Below, piece after piece: positions 32,697 through 42,418 of a stretch of 47,216 bases of DNA. Under the pieces are notes generated by a model. It saw nothing but the letters and a program-made list of their open reading frames with translations. It searched no databases and had not been told where the DNA came from. Each line of letters opens with the position of its first letter. Positions within the stretch are counted from its first letter, which is position 1. Position numbers and translations under genes: made by a program. Source of the stretch: DATCTV01 sp964400685 (GTDB lineage: Bacteria; Desulfobacterota; Desulfomonilia; UBA1062); NCBI GenBank assembly GCA_964400685.1, contig CAYNVT010000017.1:1-47216 (forward strand), given 5' to 3'.

Positions 32697-33569
32697 ATGG
32701 AACAGGCGATTCAAAGGGCAAAAATACTTATCGAGGCGCTGCCTTATATAAAGGATTTCAGGGGCAGAAGGATTGTTATCAAATATGGCGGACATGCCAT
32801 GATCGATCCTGAACTCAAGCGCACTTTCGCACGCCAGATAGTCCTCCTTCAATATGTGGGGATTCAGGTTACGGTTGTGCACGGTGGAGGACCGCAGATA
32901 AACGAGGCTTTAAAGAAACTCGGTGTAAAGTCTTCGTTTGTCGAAGGCAAGCGCGTAACGGATGAGGAAACGCTTAAAGTCGTGGAGATGGTGCTTTCAG
33001 GCCAGATAAACAAGGAGATAGTTAACCTTATCAATATAGAAGGCGGCAAGGCCGTCGGTATATCAGGCAAGGATGGAGGTCTTATTGAGGCCCAAAAGCT
33101 CGTTATGAAGAACGGTGCAGACGGAAAGCCGGTTGACCTCGGACTTGTAGGCGAAGTCTCAGGCATTGATACCGGCATTGTGGATACGGTGGAGTCTGGA
33201 GGATTTGTTGCGGTAATCGCACCACTCGGTGTGGATAAGAAAGGCAACACATATAATATCAATGCCGATACGGCCGCTGCTGCCATCGCCTCAAGCCTTA
33301 AGGCGGAAAAGCTCATACTCCTGACGGACGAAGCCGGAGTCCTGGATAAAGAGGGAAGCCTCATTTCCAGTGTTTACTATGAAGAGATTCCAGATATGGT
33401 TCTGAATGGCATTGTTACGGGCGGCATGATACCAAAGATTGAATGCTGCAGGGACGCCATAGGTGCCGGTGTCAGGAAGGCCCATATCATTGACGGCCGC
33501 ATCCCCTATTCGATACTTCTAGAAATGCTTACCGACAGCGGGATCGGCACACAGATTACGAAAGGATGA
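32697..33569 (+). CDS. argB: Acetylglutamate kinase
   Basis: A 290-residue amino-acid kinase, the second step of arginine synthesis. IKYGGHAMID (residues about 24-33), VVHGGGPQIN, the ATP-site segment NADTAAAAIA and LLTDEAGVLD are all conserved. AAGGATAATACT places the start. The stop overlaps argD by ATGA. First gene of the long arginine-lysine run; argA/argJ and argC are elsewhere. Confidence 0.96.
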   Translation: MEQAIQRAKILIEALPYIKDFRGRRIVIKYGGHAMIDPELKRTFARQIVLLQYVGIQVTVVHGGGPQINEALKKLGVKSSFVEGKRVTDEETLKVVEMVLSGQINKEIVNLINIEGGKAVGISGKDGGLIEAQKLVMKNGADGKPVDLGLVGEVSGIDTGIVDTVESGGFVAVIAPLGVDKKGNTYNINADTAAAAIASSLKAEKLILLTDEAGVLDKEGSLISSVYYEEIPDMVLNGIVTGGMIPKIECCRDAIGAGVRKAHIIDGRIPYSILLEMLTDSGIGTQITKG

Positions 33570-34738
33570 AATCAGTGGAATATTTGATGAATACACCGGC
33601 AAGACTGCCGGTGGGACTGGTAAAAGGAAGCGGCTGCCGGGTAACCGATGATACCGGCAAAACATATCTGGATATGGTCGCAGGCATTGCGGTCTGCAAT
33701 CTCGGCCACTGTCACCCTGCGGTTGTGAAGGCGCTTCAAGCGCAGGCGGAGACCTTGTTCCACTGCTCCAACCTGTACCGCATACCGGTGCAGGAGAGGT
33801 TTGCAGAGATGCTTTCAAAGAATACATTTAATGGGAAACTGTTTTTCTGCAATTCCGGGGCAGAGGCAAACGAGGGAGCAATAAAGCTTATAAGACGATA
33901 CTCGGCCGATATGGGCAAACGCGGGTCAAGAATCATCACCTGCTCGGGCTCTTTTCATGGCAGGACCATAACAACAGTTGCGGCGACCGGACAGATCAAG
34001 TTCAGAAAGGGATTCGATCCCATAACTGAAGGGTTCGTGCATGTTGAGTACGGAAGCATCGATGCTGTCAAAGCTGTTCTAGACGAGTCCATAGGCGGGA
34101 TAATTCTTGAACCGATTCAGGGTGAAAGCGGCATACGGATACCACCCGCCGGTTACCTTGAAGAGCTCAGGGATCTTTGCAATAGAAGCGGTATCCTCCT
34201 GTGTCTGGACGAGGTTCAGACCGGATTCTCAAGGACCGGCAAACTCTTCGCCTATATGCACGAGAATATGACTCCTGATATCATGACCATGGCAAAGGCC
34301 ATCGCGAACGGATTCCCGGCAGGGGCAATAATGGCCAGGCCTGAAGTTGCCGAGGTGTTTATTCCGGGCACGCATGCATCGACCTTTGGCGGAAACCCTC
34401 TAGCAATGGCTGCAGGGCTTGCAACGCTTGAGGTTATGCTCAAAGAAGATATGCCGTCACGCAGTGCGAAAATGGGGACCTACCTGACAGGAAGGCTTTA
34501 TGAACTCAAGAAATCGCATCCGTCGCTGGTTGAGATCAGGGGAAAAGGTCTCATGATAGGGGCGGAATTCGATACTGACATCAGTTTTATAACGAAAGAG
34601 GGGATTGCCAGGGGAATACTGCTCAATACCATCAACGACCGGATAATAAGACTTGTTCCTCCGATCGTTATAACCGAATCCGAGATTGACATGGCGGTTT
34701 CTTTGATTGATGAGATATTGAAGGAAAAAGGATTATGA
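33566..34738 (+). CDS. argD: Acetylornithine aminotransferase
   Basis: A 390-residue class III PLP aminotransferase. FFCNSGAEANEGAIKL binds PLP phosphate, CLDEVQTGFSRTG holds the PLP Asp, and the Schiff-base Lys is in MTMAKAIANGFPAG. It can also serve succinyl-DAP transamination for lysine, which fits the linked lysA/dapAB genes. The start overlaps argB and the stop overlaps argF, both by 4 nt. Confidence 0.95.
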   Translation: MKSVEYLMNTPARLPVGLVKGSGCRVTDDTGKTYLDMVAGIAVCNLGHCHPAVVKALQAQAETLFHCSNLYRIPVQERFAEMLSKNTFNGKLFFCNSGAEANEGAIKLIRRYSADMGKRGSRIITCSGSFHGRTITTVAATGQIKFRKGFDPITEGFVHVEYGSIDAVKAVLDESIGGIILEPIQGESGIRIPPAGYLEELRDLCNRSGILLCLDEVQTGFSRTGKLFAYMHENMTPDIMTMAKAIANGFPAGAIMARPEVAEVFIPGTHASTFGGNPLAMAAGLATLEVMLKEDMPSRSAKMGTYLTGRLYELKKSHPSLVEIRGKGLMIGAEFDTDISFITKEGIARGILLNTINDRIIRLVPPIVITESEIDMAVSLIDEILKEKGL

Positions 34739-35637
34739 AAAGGGACCTTCTATCATTAAGGGATCTGACAAAAGAAGAAATATACGGGCTTTTCGATAAA
34801 TCCAGGGCCTTTAAAATAGGAGATGTACCACAGAGCCTTAAAAACAAGGCCGTAGCACTTGTTTTTGAAAAGGCCTCGACACGCACAAGGATTTCCTTCG
34901 AAGTGGGTGTGTCCCGGCTGGGCGGACACCCGGTGGTTCTGATGCCAGGGGGAAGCCAGATGGCCCGCGGTGAACCGCTCAAAGATACGGCCAGGGTGCT
35001 TAACAGGTATTGCGACATGATCGTGATGAGAACCTACGCCCACTCCAATGTCGAAGAAATGGCCCGGTATGCAGATGTGCCGGTGATAAACGCCCTGACG
35101 GATCTGCTCCATCCATGCCAGGTGCTGGCTGACTGCTTTACGATAATAGAGAAATTCGGGAGTATCGAAGGCCGCAAAGTCGCATGGATTGGTGATGGAT
35201 TTAACATGGCCAATTCATGGATAAATGCTGCCGCGATTCTTGGTTTTGAGCTTATGCTTGCCTGCCCCGGGGGATATGAACCTGATGCGGGGATTATGGG
35301 CAGGGCTGTCAGGGAAGGTGCAAAGGTGAGCCTTGTAAGCGATCCGATGCTTGCCGCCCGTGGTGCAACAGCAGTGAATACTGATGTATGGGCCAGTATG
35401 GGACAGGAGGAAGAAACACTTGACAGGGTGAAGGCTTTTGATGGTTATAAGGTTACTTCTGAGATTATGGATCATGCGCTTCCCGATGCCGTTTTCATGC
35501 ACTGCCTGCCAGCACACAGGGATGAGGAAGTCAGCGAGGAAGTGTTTGAGGGGCCACGCTCTATCGTGTGGGATCAGACGGAGAACAGACTTTATGTTCA
35601 GGAAGCCGTAATGGATTTCCTGGCATCACATAAATAA
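34735..35637 (+). CDS. argF: Ornithine carbamoyltransferase
   Basis: A 300-residue enzyme forming citrulline. The carbamoyl-phosphate loop STRTR (near residue 46), HPCQ and the ornithine-site HCLPAHR are intact. The length is typical of the anabolic type. ATG overlaps the argD stop. Confidence 0.95.
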   Translation: MKRDLLSLRDLTKEEIYGLFDKSRAFKIGDVPQSLKNKAVALVFEKASTRTRISFEVGVSRLGGHPVVLMPGGSQMARGEPLKDTARVLNRYCDMIVMRTYAHSNVEEMARYADVPVINALTDLLHPCQVLADCFTIIEKFGSIEGRKVAWIGDGFNMANSWINAAAILGFELMLACPGGYEPDAGIMGRAVREGAKVSLVSDPMLAARGATAVNTDVWASMGQEEETLDRVKAFDGYKVTSEIMDHALPDAVFMHCLPAHRDEEVSEEVFEGPRSIVWDQTENRLYVQEAVMDFLASHK

Positions 35638-35650
35638 GGAGAGACGCACC

Positions 35651-36862
35651 ATGGCAAAGACAAAGAAAAAGGTTGTTCTTCTGTATTCAGGCGGACTGGA
35701 TACTTCGGTTATGCTTAAATGGCTTCAGGACGAATTCAATTATGAAGTGATCTGCTACTGTTCCGATCTTGGCCAGGCGGAAGAGCTTGACGGGCTTGAT
35801 GCGAAGGCGAAGAAAACCGGGGCAAAAAAACTGTATATAGATGACTTGAGGGAAGATTTTGTCCGCGATTACGTATTTCCTGCATTCAGGGCCGATATCG
35901 TCTATGAAGGCCTTTACCTTCTGGGGACATCGCTAGCCAGGCCGCTGATTGCAAAGCGCGCCATTGAGATAGCCCACAAGGAAGGGGCCGAAGCGGTCGC
36001 CCATGGAGCGACCGGAAAGGGCAACGACCAGGTGCGTTTCGAGCTTACATTCTGGGCGCTGGACCCTCATATAAAGGTAATTGCCCCGTGGAAGATGGAC
36101 GAATGGAAGCTCCGTTCACGCGATAAGATGATCGACTATGCTAAAAAGCACGGCATACCGGTGCCAGTTACCAAGGCAAAGCCTTACAGCATGGACAGGA
36201 ACCTGCTGCATATAAGCTATGAAGGCGGCATACTGGAGGACCCTTGGAACGCCCCGAATGATGACATGTACATCCTGTCAAAGTCGCCGGAGAAAGCTCC
36301 GGACAAACCCACTGAAATTACCATCAGTTTCAAGGACGGCGATCCGGTGGCCATTAACGGCAAAAAGATGTCGCCTGCAACGCTCCTGGCAAAGCTTAAT
36401 ACCCTGGGAGGCGAAAACGGGATAGGCCGGGTTGATATTGTTGAGAACAGGTATGTCGGCATGAAATCGCGCGGCTGCTATGAGACGCCCGGCGGGACGA
36501 TAATGAAGATCGCGCACCGCGGAATCGAACAGATCACGATGGACAGAGAAGTCATGCATTTAAGGGATGAGCTCATGCCGAAATATGCAAACCTGGTCTA
36601 TTACGGCTACTGGTTTGCCCCTGAAAGGGTTGCACTGCAGAAGCTTATTGACGAGAGCCAGAAGAATGTTACAGGTGATGTCAGGGTCAAACTCTATAAG
36701 GGCAACTGTATAGTGACGGGCCGGCGCTCGAAATATTCTCTCTATAATCCTGAAGTCGCCACTTTTGACGAGGACATGGTCTATGACCAGAAGGATGCAA
36801 AGGGCTTCATCAGGCTTAATGCCTTAAGGCTCAGGATGAGGGCTCTGAGAAAAAATGGATAA
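35651..36862 (+). CDS. argG: Argininosuccinate synthase
   Basis: A 403-residue ATP-dependent enzyme joining citrulline and aspartate. The PP-loop motif LYSGGLDTS is near residue 12, and GATGKGNDQVRFE marks the citrulline/aspartate site. AGGAGAGACGCACC is the ribosome site, 13 nt after argF. The stop overlaps argH by 8 nt. Confidence 0.96.
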   Translation: MAKTKKKVVLLYSGGLDTSVMLKWLQDEFNYEVICYCSDLGQAEELDGLDAKAKKTGAKKLYIDDLREDFVRDYVFPAFRADIVYEGLYLLGTSLARPLIAKRAIEIAHKEGAEAVAHGATGKGNDQVRFELTFWALDPHIKVIAPWKMDEWKLRSRDKMIDYAKKHGIPVPVTKAKPYSMDRNLLHISYEGGILEDPWNAPNDDMYILSKSPEKAPDKPTEITISFKDGDPVAINGKKMSPATLLAKLNTLGGENGIGRVDIVENRYVGMKSRGCYETPGGTIMKIAHRGIEQITMDREVMHLRDELMPKYANLVYYGYWFAPERVALQKLIDESQKNVTGDVRVKLYKGNCIVTGRRSKYSLYNPEVATFDEDMVYDQKDAKGFIRLNALRLRMRALRKNG

Positions 36863-38243
36863 ACCCTGGTCAGGGAGATTCAAGAACGAAACGGATGCTT
36901 TGGTCGAGGTATTCACCGAAAGCGTGAGCTTTGATAAGAGGCTCTGGCGTGAAGACATCGAGGGCTCGATTGCCCATGCCGGCATGCTTGCATGCTGCGG
37001 TATCATATCGGGAGAAGAGGCCGGAGTTATTGTTAACGGTCTGAAAGCGATCGCTCTTGACATCGAGAACGGGAATTTCAATTTTGATCCAAAACTCGAA
37101 GACGTTCACATGAATATCGAAGCCGAACTCACAAAGCGCATCGGCAAGCCGGGCAAGAAGCTTCACACTGCAAGGAGCCGCAATGATCAGGTGGCCCTTG
37201 ATCTGAGGCTTCATGTAAAGAATGGCTTAAAGGATATCAATGAAGCCCTTATCGGTTTCATGAGGGTTCTTGTGGAAAAGGCATCGGATCATGTCAATGA
37301 CATTATCCCTGGCATGACACACATGCAGTTCGCACAGCCTGTCAGCTTTGCCCACCATCTTCTCGCCTATTTCGAGATGGCATTGAGGGACTCCAGGCGG
37401 GTAGGTGACGCGATAAAGGGACTGAACGAGTCGTTTCCGCTTGGAGCTGCAGCACTTGCTGGAACGCCACACCCGATAGACCGTTTCATTACGGCGGCGC
37501 GGCTGGGTTTTGACTGGCCGTCAAGGAATTCAATGGATGCGGTAAGCGACAGGGACTTTGCCCTTGATGCCGTTTATGCCTGCAGTGTCATTATGATGCA
37601 CCTGAGCAGGCTTTCAGAAGAGATCATAATCTGGAACTCTCAGGCATACGGCCTTATCGAACTGCCGGACAGCTATACGACAGGGAGCTCGATAATGCCC
37701 CAGAAAAAGAATCCCGATGTGGCTGAGCTTGTCCGTGGCAAAACCGGACGCGTCTATGGAAACCTGATCAACCTGCTTACGCTCATGAAAGGCCTGCCCC
37801 TTACCTATAACCGCGATATGCAGGAGGACAAGCCGCCGATATTCGACACGATTGATACGACGCTCTCCTCTCTTGTTGTCATGACGGGGCTTGTCAAAGG
37901 CATAGCGCTTAAAAAGGAATCCGCCAGAGCGGCAGTCGACAGGGGTTTTATAACGGCAACTGACATTGCAGACTACCTCGCATCAAAGGGAGTGCCATTC
38001 AGGGACGCCCACCATATTACAGGCGAGATAGTTACCTGGTTGATCGGGGTCAAAAAGTCGATAACCGACATGACGCTCGAAGACTTCAAGGCCTTTTCAG
38101 ACAAGTTCTGCGAGGATGTGCTGGAATATGTCAAACCGTCCTCATCGGTTGACCGCAGAAAGAGCTTTGGCGGTACTGCAAGAAAAAATGTCAGGGACTC
38201 GATAAAAAAGGCCAGGCGTATGCTTGATAAGATGAAAATCTGA
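36855..38243 (+). CDS. argH: Argininosuccinate lyase
   Basis: A 462-residue fumarase/aspartase-superfamily lyase, the last step to arginine. Signature GSSIMPQKKNP (about 277-287) and TARSRNDQVALDLR (about 107-120) are conserved. The length fits a stand-alone ArgH without fused ArgA domain. ATG lies inside the argG end. Confidence 0.96.
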   Translation: MDKPWSGRFKNETDALVEVFTESVSFDKRLWREDIEGSIAHAGMLACCGIISGEEAGVIVNGLKAIALDIENGNFNFDPKLEDVHMNIEAELTKRIGKPGKKLHTARSRNDQVALDLRLHVKNGLKDINEALIGFMRVLVEKASDHVNDIIPGMTHMQFAQPVSFAHHLLAYFEMALRDSRRVGDAIKGLNESFPLGAAALAGTPHPIDRFITAARLGFDWPSRNSMDAVSDRDFALDAVYACSVIMMHLSRLSEEIIIWNSQAYGLIELPDSYTTGSSIMPQKKNPDVAELVRGKTGRVYGNLINLLTLMKGLPLTYNRDMQEDKPPIFDTIDTTLSSLVVMTGLVKGIALKKESARAAVDRGFITATDIADYLASKGVPFRDAHHITGEIVTWLIGVKKSITDMTLEDFKAFSDKFCEDVLEYVKPSSSVDRRKSFGGTARKNVRDSIKKARRMLDKMKI

Positions 38244-38265
38244 TTTCATCTGTCGTACAAATACT

Positions 38266-38685
38266 ATGTATATGACTTTCATTAAAAACGCATTCAGTAA
38301 AGCAGGCAGATCGGGAAGCAGAAATCTGGTCTGCCTTCTTATCTTTTTTGCCTTCGTTCTTCCAGCCTGTGGCAGGAAGCTTGATCCACTGCCTCCTGTT
38401 CCGGACTCCCCTGCCGTAATAAAGTCAATAAAATCAGACGGAGCGGCTAATATCGTCAAGGTAAGGGTCAATGCTGATGATGCCGACATAACTCTGCTTG
38501 GAAAAGCCCAGGGGTTGTGTCCGCAGTGTGAAGATGATCTTATAAGGAAAATCAAAATACATACATCATCCGGTACCGTTATTTTAAAAGATGAAAAGCC
38601 CGAAGACCCCTGTATGGTTTACAGGGTACTTTTTGAAAAGGGTAATACCAGATGGTCAACTCCGGCCAGGGTATATTGCAAATGA
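38266..38685 (+). CDS. Small lipoprotein between argH and lysA
   Basis: A 139-residue lipoprotein. The signal peptide has an unusually long N-terminal part and lipobox VLPAC (Cys35). The mature start CGRKLDPLPP recalls the CG-x-K-GPL opening of LptM/YifL-type small lipoproteins, but the rest (a domain of about 100 residues with CPQC and CMVYRV) is much longer. The weak ribosome site suggests translation coupled to argH. The same slot between argH and lysA is occupied by a small lipoprotein in other deltaproteobacteria, as far as I recall. The function is unknown. Confidence 0.75.
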   Translation: MYMTFIKNAFSKAGRSGSRNLVCLLIFFAFVLPACGRKLDPLPPVPDSPAVIKSIKSDGAANIVKVRVNADDADITLLGKAQGLCPQCEDDLIRKIKIHTSSGTVILKDEKPEDPCMVYRVLFEKGNTRWSTPARVYCK

Positions 38686-38715
38686 TTATATCTGATGGAA
38701 AGGAAATATTGAAAT

Positions 38716-39978
38716 ATGCATGATTATACTTACAAAAAAAATGAACTCTGCTGCGGAGACATAAGACTTGCTGACATAGCAGCCGAGGTGGGAACCCCTT
38801 TTTACTGCTACAGTCTGCCTACTTTGAGGCGGCATATAAAGGCTTTTGAAGAGCCTTTGAAAGATGTGCCTCATCAGACCTGCTTCTCGATGAAGTCAAA
38901 TGCGAACATGGCCATATTAAATTTTATGGCATCCATGGGGCTCGGTGCCGATGTTGTTTCAGGTGGTGAGCTCTTCAAGGCCATGAGGGCAGGCATCCCT
39001 CCTGAAAAAATCGTCTATTCAGGTGCGGGCAAGACAGCTGCCGAGATAGATATGGCGCTTGAGGCGGGAATAATGATGTTCAATATCGAAAGCCCGGAAG
39101 AGCTCGATGTTGTCAATGAAAGGGCGGGCGCCATCGGAAAGAAGGCGCCTATTGCAATACGCGTCAATCCGGATGTTGATCCCAAAACCCATCCCTATAT
39201 CTCAACGGGCATGAAGAAAAACAAATTCGGCATCGATATTGAAGGTTCCATAGCTCAATATATTAAGGCAAAAAATCTTCCTCATGTTGAAACAGTCGGC
39301 ATCGACTGCCATATCGGAAGCCAGCTTACTGAAATCTCTCCCTTCAGGGATGCGGCCGAACGCCTGAGAGTTCTCGTAGGGAAGTTGAAAGAAAACGATA
39401 TCATGTTGAAATATCTTGATCTGGGCGGAGGCCTCGGGATCACCTATTCTAATGAAGAACCGCCTCAGCCTAAAGATTATGCAAAAGCGGTTATTGATGA
39501 AGTGGGAGGACTGGGCCTAAATCTGGTTTTTGAGCCGGGAAGGGTTCTTGTCGGAAATATCGGTGTACTTGTCACAACGGTACAGTATAGAAAGGTAACA
39601 CTTGCCAAAACCTTCATCATCGTAGATGCCGGAATGAATGACCTTGTAAGGCCGTCGCTCTATGATGCATATCACGAAATAAAGCCTCTCGTAGACAGAG
39701 ATGCTGACGTCGAAAGGGTCGATGTCGTGGGCCCGATATGTGAATCAAGCGATTTTCTGGCAAAAGACCGGGATCTGCCTCTGGTAGGACGCGGCGATAT
39801 GCTGGCCGTAATGAGCGCCGGGGCATACGGTTTCGCCATGAGTTCGAATTACAATGCCAGGACACATCTTCCTGAAGTCCTGGTGGATGGGAACAGATAC
39901 TTTGTGGTAAGGAAGAGGCAGACTTACGAAGAACTGATCTCCGGCGAAACTGTACCGGAGTCATTACTTGGAGGATAG
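38716..39978 (+). CDS. lysA: Diaminopimelate decarboxylase
   Basis: A 420-residue PLP enzyme with an alanine-racemase-like barrel, the last step of lysine synthesis. The PLP lysine is in CFSMKSNAN (about residue 58). GADVVSGGEL, DLGGGLGITY, FEPGR and the C-terminal CESSD with its catalytic Cys are conserved. GGAAAG lies upstream. Two nt separate its stop from dapA. Confidence 0.95.
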   Translation: MHDYTYKKNELCCGDIRLADIAAEVGTPFYCYSLPTLRRHIKAFEEPLKDVPHQTCFSMKSNANMAILNFMASMGLGADVVSGGELFKAMRAGIPPEKIVYSGAGKTAAEIDMALEAGIMMFNIESPEELDVVNERAGAIGKKAPIAIRVNPDVDPKTHPYISTGMKKNKFGIDIEGSIAQYIKAKNLPHVETVGIDCHIGSQLTEISPFRDAAERLRVLVGKLKENDIMLKYLDLGGGLGITYSNEEPPQPKDYAKAVIDEVGGLGLNLVFEPGRVLVGNIGVLVTTVQYRKVTLAKTFIIVDAGMNDLVRPSLYDAYHEIKPLVDRDADVERVDVVGPICESSDFLAKDRDLPLVGRGDMLAVMSAGAYGFAMSSNYNARTHLPEVLVDGNRYFVVRKRQTYEELISGETVPESLLGG

Positions 39979-39980
39979 AC

Positions 39981-40853
39981 ATGTTTTCCGGAGCAATAGT
40001 AGCGATTGTAACCCCCTTTAAAGACGGTGTATTGGACGAAAAGGCATACAAGAGGCTAATCGAGCATGTTATTGCAGGCGGAGTCTCAGGAATCGTTCCC
40101 TGCGGTACCACGGGCGAATCGGCCACGATGTCACACGATGAGCATAAAAAAATAATCGATCTGAGCGTAGCCGAGGTCGGCGGGCGGGTTAAGGTTATTG
40201 CTGGAACTGGCTCGAACTCGACCGACGAGGCGATAAGTCTGACAAAACATGCTAAAAAAGCCGGTGCGGATGGTGTACTGTCTGTTGTGCCATACTACAA
40301 TAAACCTACGCCCAAAGGTCTTTTCGCCCATTTCGAGGCGATTGCCAAATCATGTGACATACCGGTGGTGCTTTACAATATACCAGGTAGGACTGGCGTC
40401 AATATGCCGGCGGCGACAACCATTGCTCTGTCCAAAATCGATACGATAGTCGGTATAAAAGAGGCGAGCGGGGACTTGAGTCTGGCATCGCAGATAATAA
40501 AGCATGCACACGGGGATTTTTCAGTCCTTGCCGGGGACGATGCTTTGACGCTGCCTATGCTTTCAATCGGAGGCAAAGGGGTCATTTCGGTAACGGCGAA
40601 TATCCTGCCGGATAAGGTGTCTGGTTTGATTAAGGCCTGGGAATCAGGGGATATAGCCAGGGCAACCGAGATGCATCTTGAACTCATCGAGTTTCATAAT
40701 GCCATGTTCATAGAAACCAATCCTATCCCGGTGAAAACAGCCCTTGCCTTGATGGGATTCATGAGTGAAGAATTCAAACTTCCACTATGCAAAATGGATA
40801 CGACGAACAAGGAAAAGCTGGCTATGGTACTAAGAGAAAAAGGCTGCATATAA
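39981..40853 (+). CDS. dapA: 4-hydroxy-tetrahydrodipicolinate synthase
   Basis: A 290-residue class I aldolase joining pyruvate and aspartate semialdehyde. GTTGESATMSHDEH carries the catalytic Thr pair, VVPYYNKPTPKGL the Tyr and IVGIKEASGD the Schiff-base Lys (about 161). GGAGGATAGAC precedes the ATG, inside the end of lysA. Confidence 0.96.
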   Translation: MFSGAIVAIVTPFKDGVLDEKAYKRLIEHVIAGGVSGIVPCGTTGESATMSHDEHKKIIDLSVAEVGGRVKVIAGTGSNSTDEAISLTKHAKKAGADGVLSVVPYYNKPTPKGLFAHFEAIAKSCDIPVVLYNIPGRTGVNMPAATTIALSKIDTIVGIKEASGDLSLASQIIKHAHGDFSVLAGDDALTLPMLSIGGKGVISVTANILPDKVSGLIKAWESGDIARATEMHLELIEFHNAMFIETNPIPVKTALALMGFMSEEFKLPLCKMDTTNKEKLAMVLREKGCI

Positions 40854-40864
40854 GGAGATATTAA

Positions 40865-41665
40865 GTGATTAAAGCCGGTGTTACAGGCATAGGCGGCAGA
40901 ATGGGGATGCTTATAGCCAGGGGAATAGCCGATGCCCCCGATATGGAGCTTGCCGGTGCGCTCGAGATAGCAGGACACAGACTCATAGGCGAGGATGCAG
41001 GCCTTGCCGTTGGCAGACAGAGATGCGGATGTATCGTTTCTGATAATCCAAGGGCAGCCTTTAAAAATGCCGATGTCATTATAGATTTTACCTTTCCCGA
41101 GGCTACACTTAATTTGATTGCAACAGCCTCGGAAATCAAGAAGGCCATGGTAATAGGCACTACGGGTTTGTCTGATGAGCAGAAAAACGTGTTAATGAGC
41201 TATGCTTCAAAAGTTCCCTTTGTTTTTTCTCCTAATATGAGCATAGGCGTAAATGTTATGTTCAGGGTAGTGGAAGAACTGACACGGCTTTTAGGCGATT
41301 CCTATGACATAGAAATAGTTGAAGCTCATCACAGGCTCAAAAAAGATGCACCTTCGGGAACTGCCTTGGGACTTGCGCAGTCCATTGCCAGGGCAAGAGA
41401 AGTTTCTTTAAAAGATAAAGCAAGGTTTGAACGCTATGGTATAATCGGCGAAAGGCCTGATGGTGAAATAGGAATCCAGACTGTAAGGGCAGGCGATATC
41501 GTTGGTGATCACACCGTTTATTTTGCGGGTAGGGGAGAGAGGATAGAGCTCAAACACCAGGCACATTCAAGAGAGAATTTTGCAGCAGGTGCGATTAAGG
41601 CTACCAGATGGGTTGCCGGAAAGGCCCCTGGTGCCTATACAATGTTTGATGTGCTGGGGATCTGA
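40865..41665 (+). CDS. dapB: 4-hydroxy-tetrahydrodipicolinate reductase
   Basis: A 266-residue NAD(P)H enzyme following DapA in lysine/DAP synthesis. The nucleotide fold GVTGIGGRMG is at the N-terminus and the signature EAHHRLKKDAPSGTAL (about 157-172) in the substrate domain. Start is GTG with AAGGAG eleven bases upstream. Confidence 0.95.
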   Translation: MIKAGVTGIGGRMGMLIARGIADAPDMELAGALEIAGHRLIGEDAGLAVGRQRCGCIVSDNPRAAFKNADVIIDFTFPEATLNLIATASEIKKAMVIGTTGLSDEQKNVLMSYASKVPFVFSPNMSIGVNVMFRVVEELTRLLGDSYDIEIVEAHHRLKKDAPSGTALGLAQSIARAREVSLKDKARFERYGIIGERPDGEIGIQTVRAGDIVGDHTVYFAGRGERIELKHQAHSRENFAAGAIKATRWVAGKAPGAYTMFDVLGI

Positions 41666-41674
41666 AAAGTAATC

Positions 41675-42418
41675 ATGAAAATCGGCAGGGCCATTACCGG
41701 GGATGGTGTCACTGTTAATTTCTGCATTACAGAAGGTATCACGCCGCGAATCTTTGAAAATGAATCGGGAAAAACGGGGAAAGAAATTTCAATAAAAAAA
41801 ATTCTTCCCCCCGTGATGCCTTCGAAGGTTGTGTGTGTAGGTCTTAATTACCGTGATCATGCAAAAGAGCTCGGTTTTGATCTTCCGGAAGAGCCGCTAA
41901 TTTTCTTAAAACCAAGCACTTCTGTCATCGGTCATCTTGATAATATCCTTTACCCTGTACAGTCTGAACGTGTGGATTATGAGGCAGAACTCGCTGTTGT
42001 GATATCAAGACCATGCTCAAAGGTAAACCCAGAAGAGGCTGCAAGTTATATTCTGGGATATACCTGTCTTAACGACGTTACCGCACGTGACCTTCAGATC
42101 AAAGATGGTCAGTGGACAAGGGCAAAATCTTTCGATACCTTCTGTCCCATTGGTCCATACATTGAAACAGAAATCTGTGATCCTGATAATCTTGATATAA
42201 AGCTTTTTCTTAACGGCGAAACCAGGCAGGCATCCAATACTTCAAATCTGATTTTTCCGGTAAATGAGCTTATCTCTAGGATTTCTCATATCATGACACT
42301 TAATGAGGGCGATATAATCGCAACAGGGACGCCATCAGGTATAGGCCCAATGAATCGAGGCGACAGGGTGTGTGTTGAGATTGAAGGCATAGGTGTCCTT
42401 GAAAATATGCTTATATAA
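41675..42418 (+). CDS. Fumarylacetoacetate hydrolase (FAH) family enzyme
   Basis: A 247-residue FAH-fold protein. CVGLNYRDHAKELG, the metal ligands in VDYEAELAVVI (two Glu) and NDVTARDLQ (Asp), and KSFDTFCPIGPYI are conserved. Members hydrolyse C-C bonds of acylpyruvates or decarboxylate/tautomerise oxaloacetate; short stand-alone forms in amino-acid operons often act as oxaloacetate tautomerase or acylpyruvase. The substrate is not decidable here. It shares one base with folK. Confidence 0.85.
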   Translation: MKIGRAITGDGVTVNFCITEGITPRIFENESGKTGKEISIKKILPPVMPSKVVCVGLNYRDHAKELGFDLPEEPLIFLKPSTSVIGHLDNILYPVQSERVDYEAELAVVISRPCSKVNPEEAASYILGYTCLNDVTARDLQIKDGQWTRAKSFDTFCPIGPYIETEICDPDNLDIKLFLNGETRQASNTSNLIFPVNELISRISHIMTLNEGDIIATGTPSGIGPMNRGDRVCVEIEGIGVLENMLI

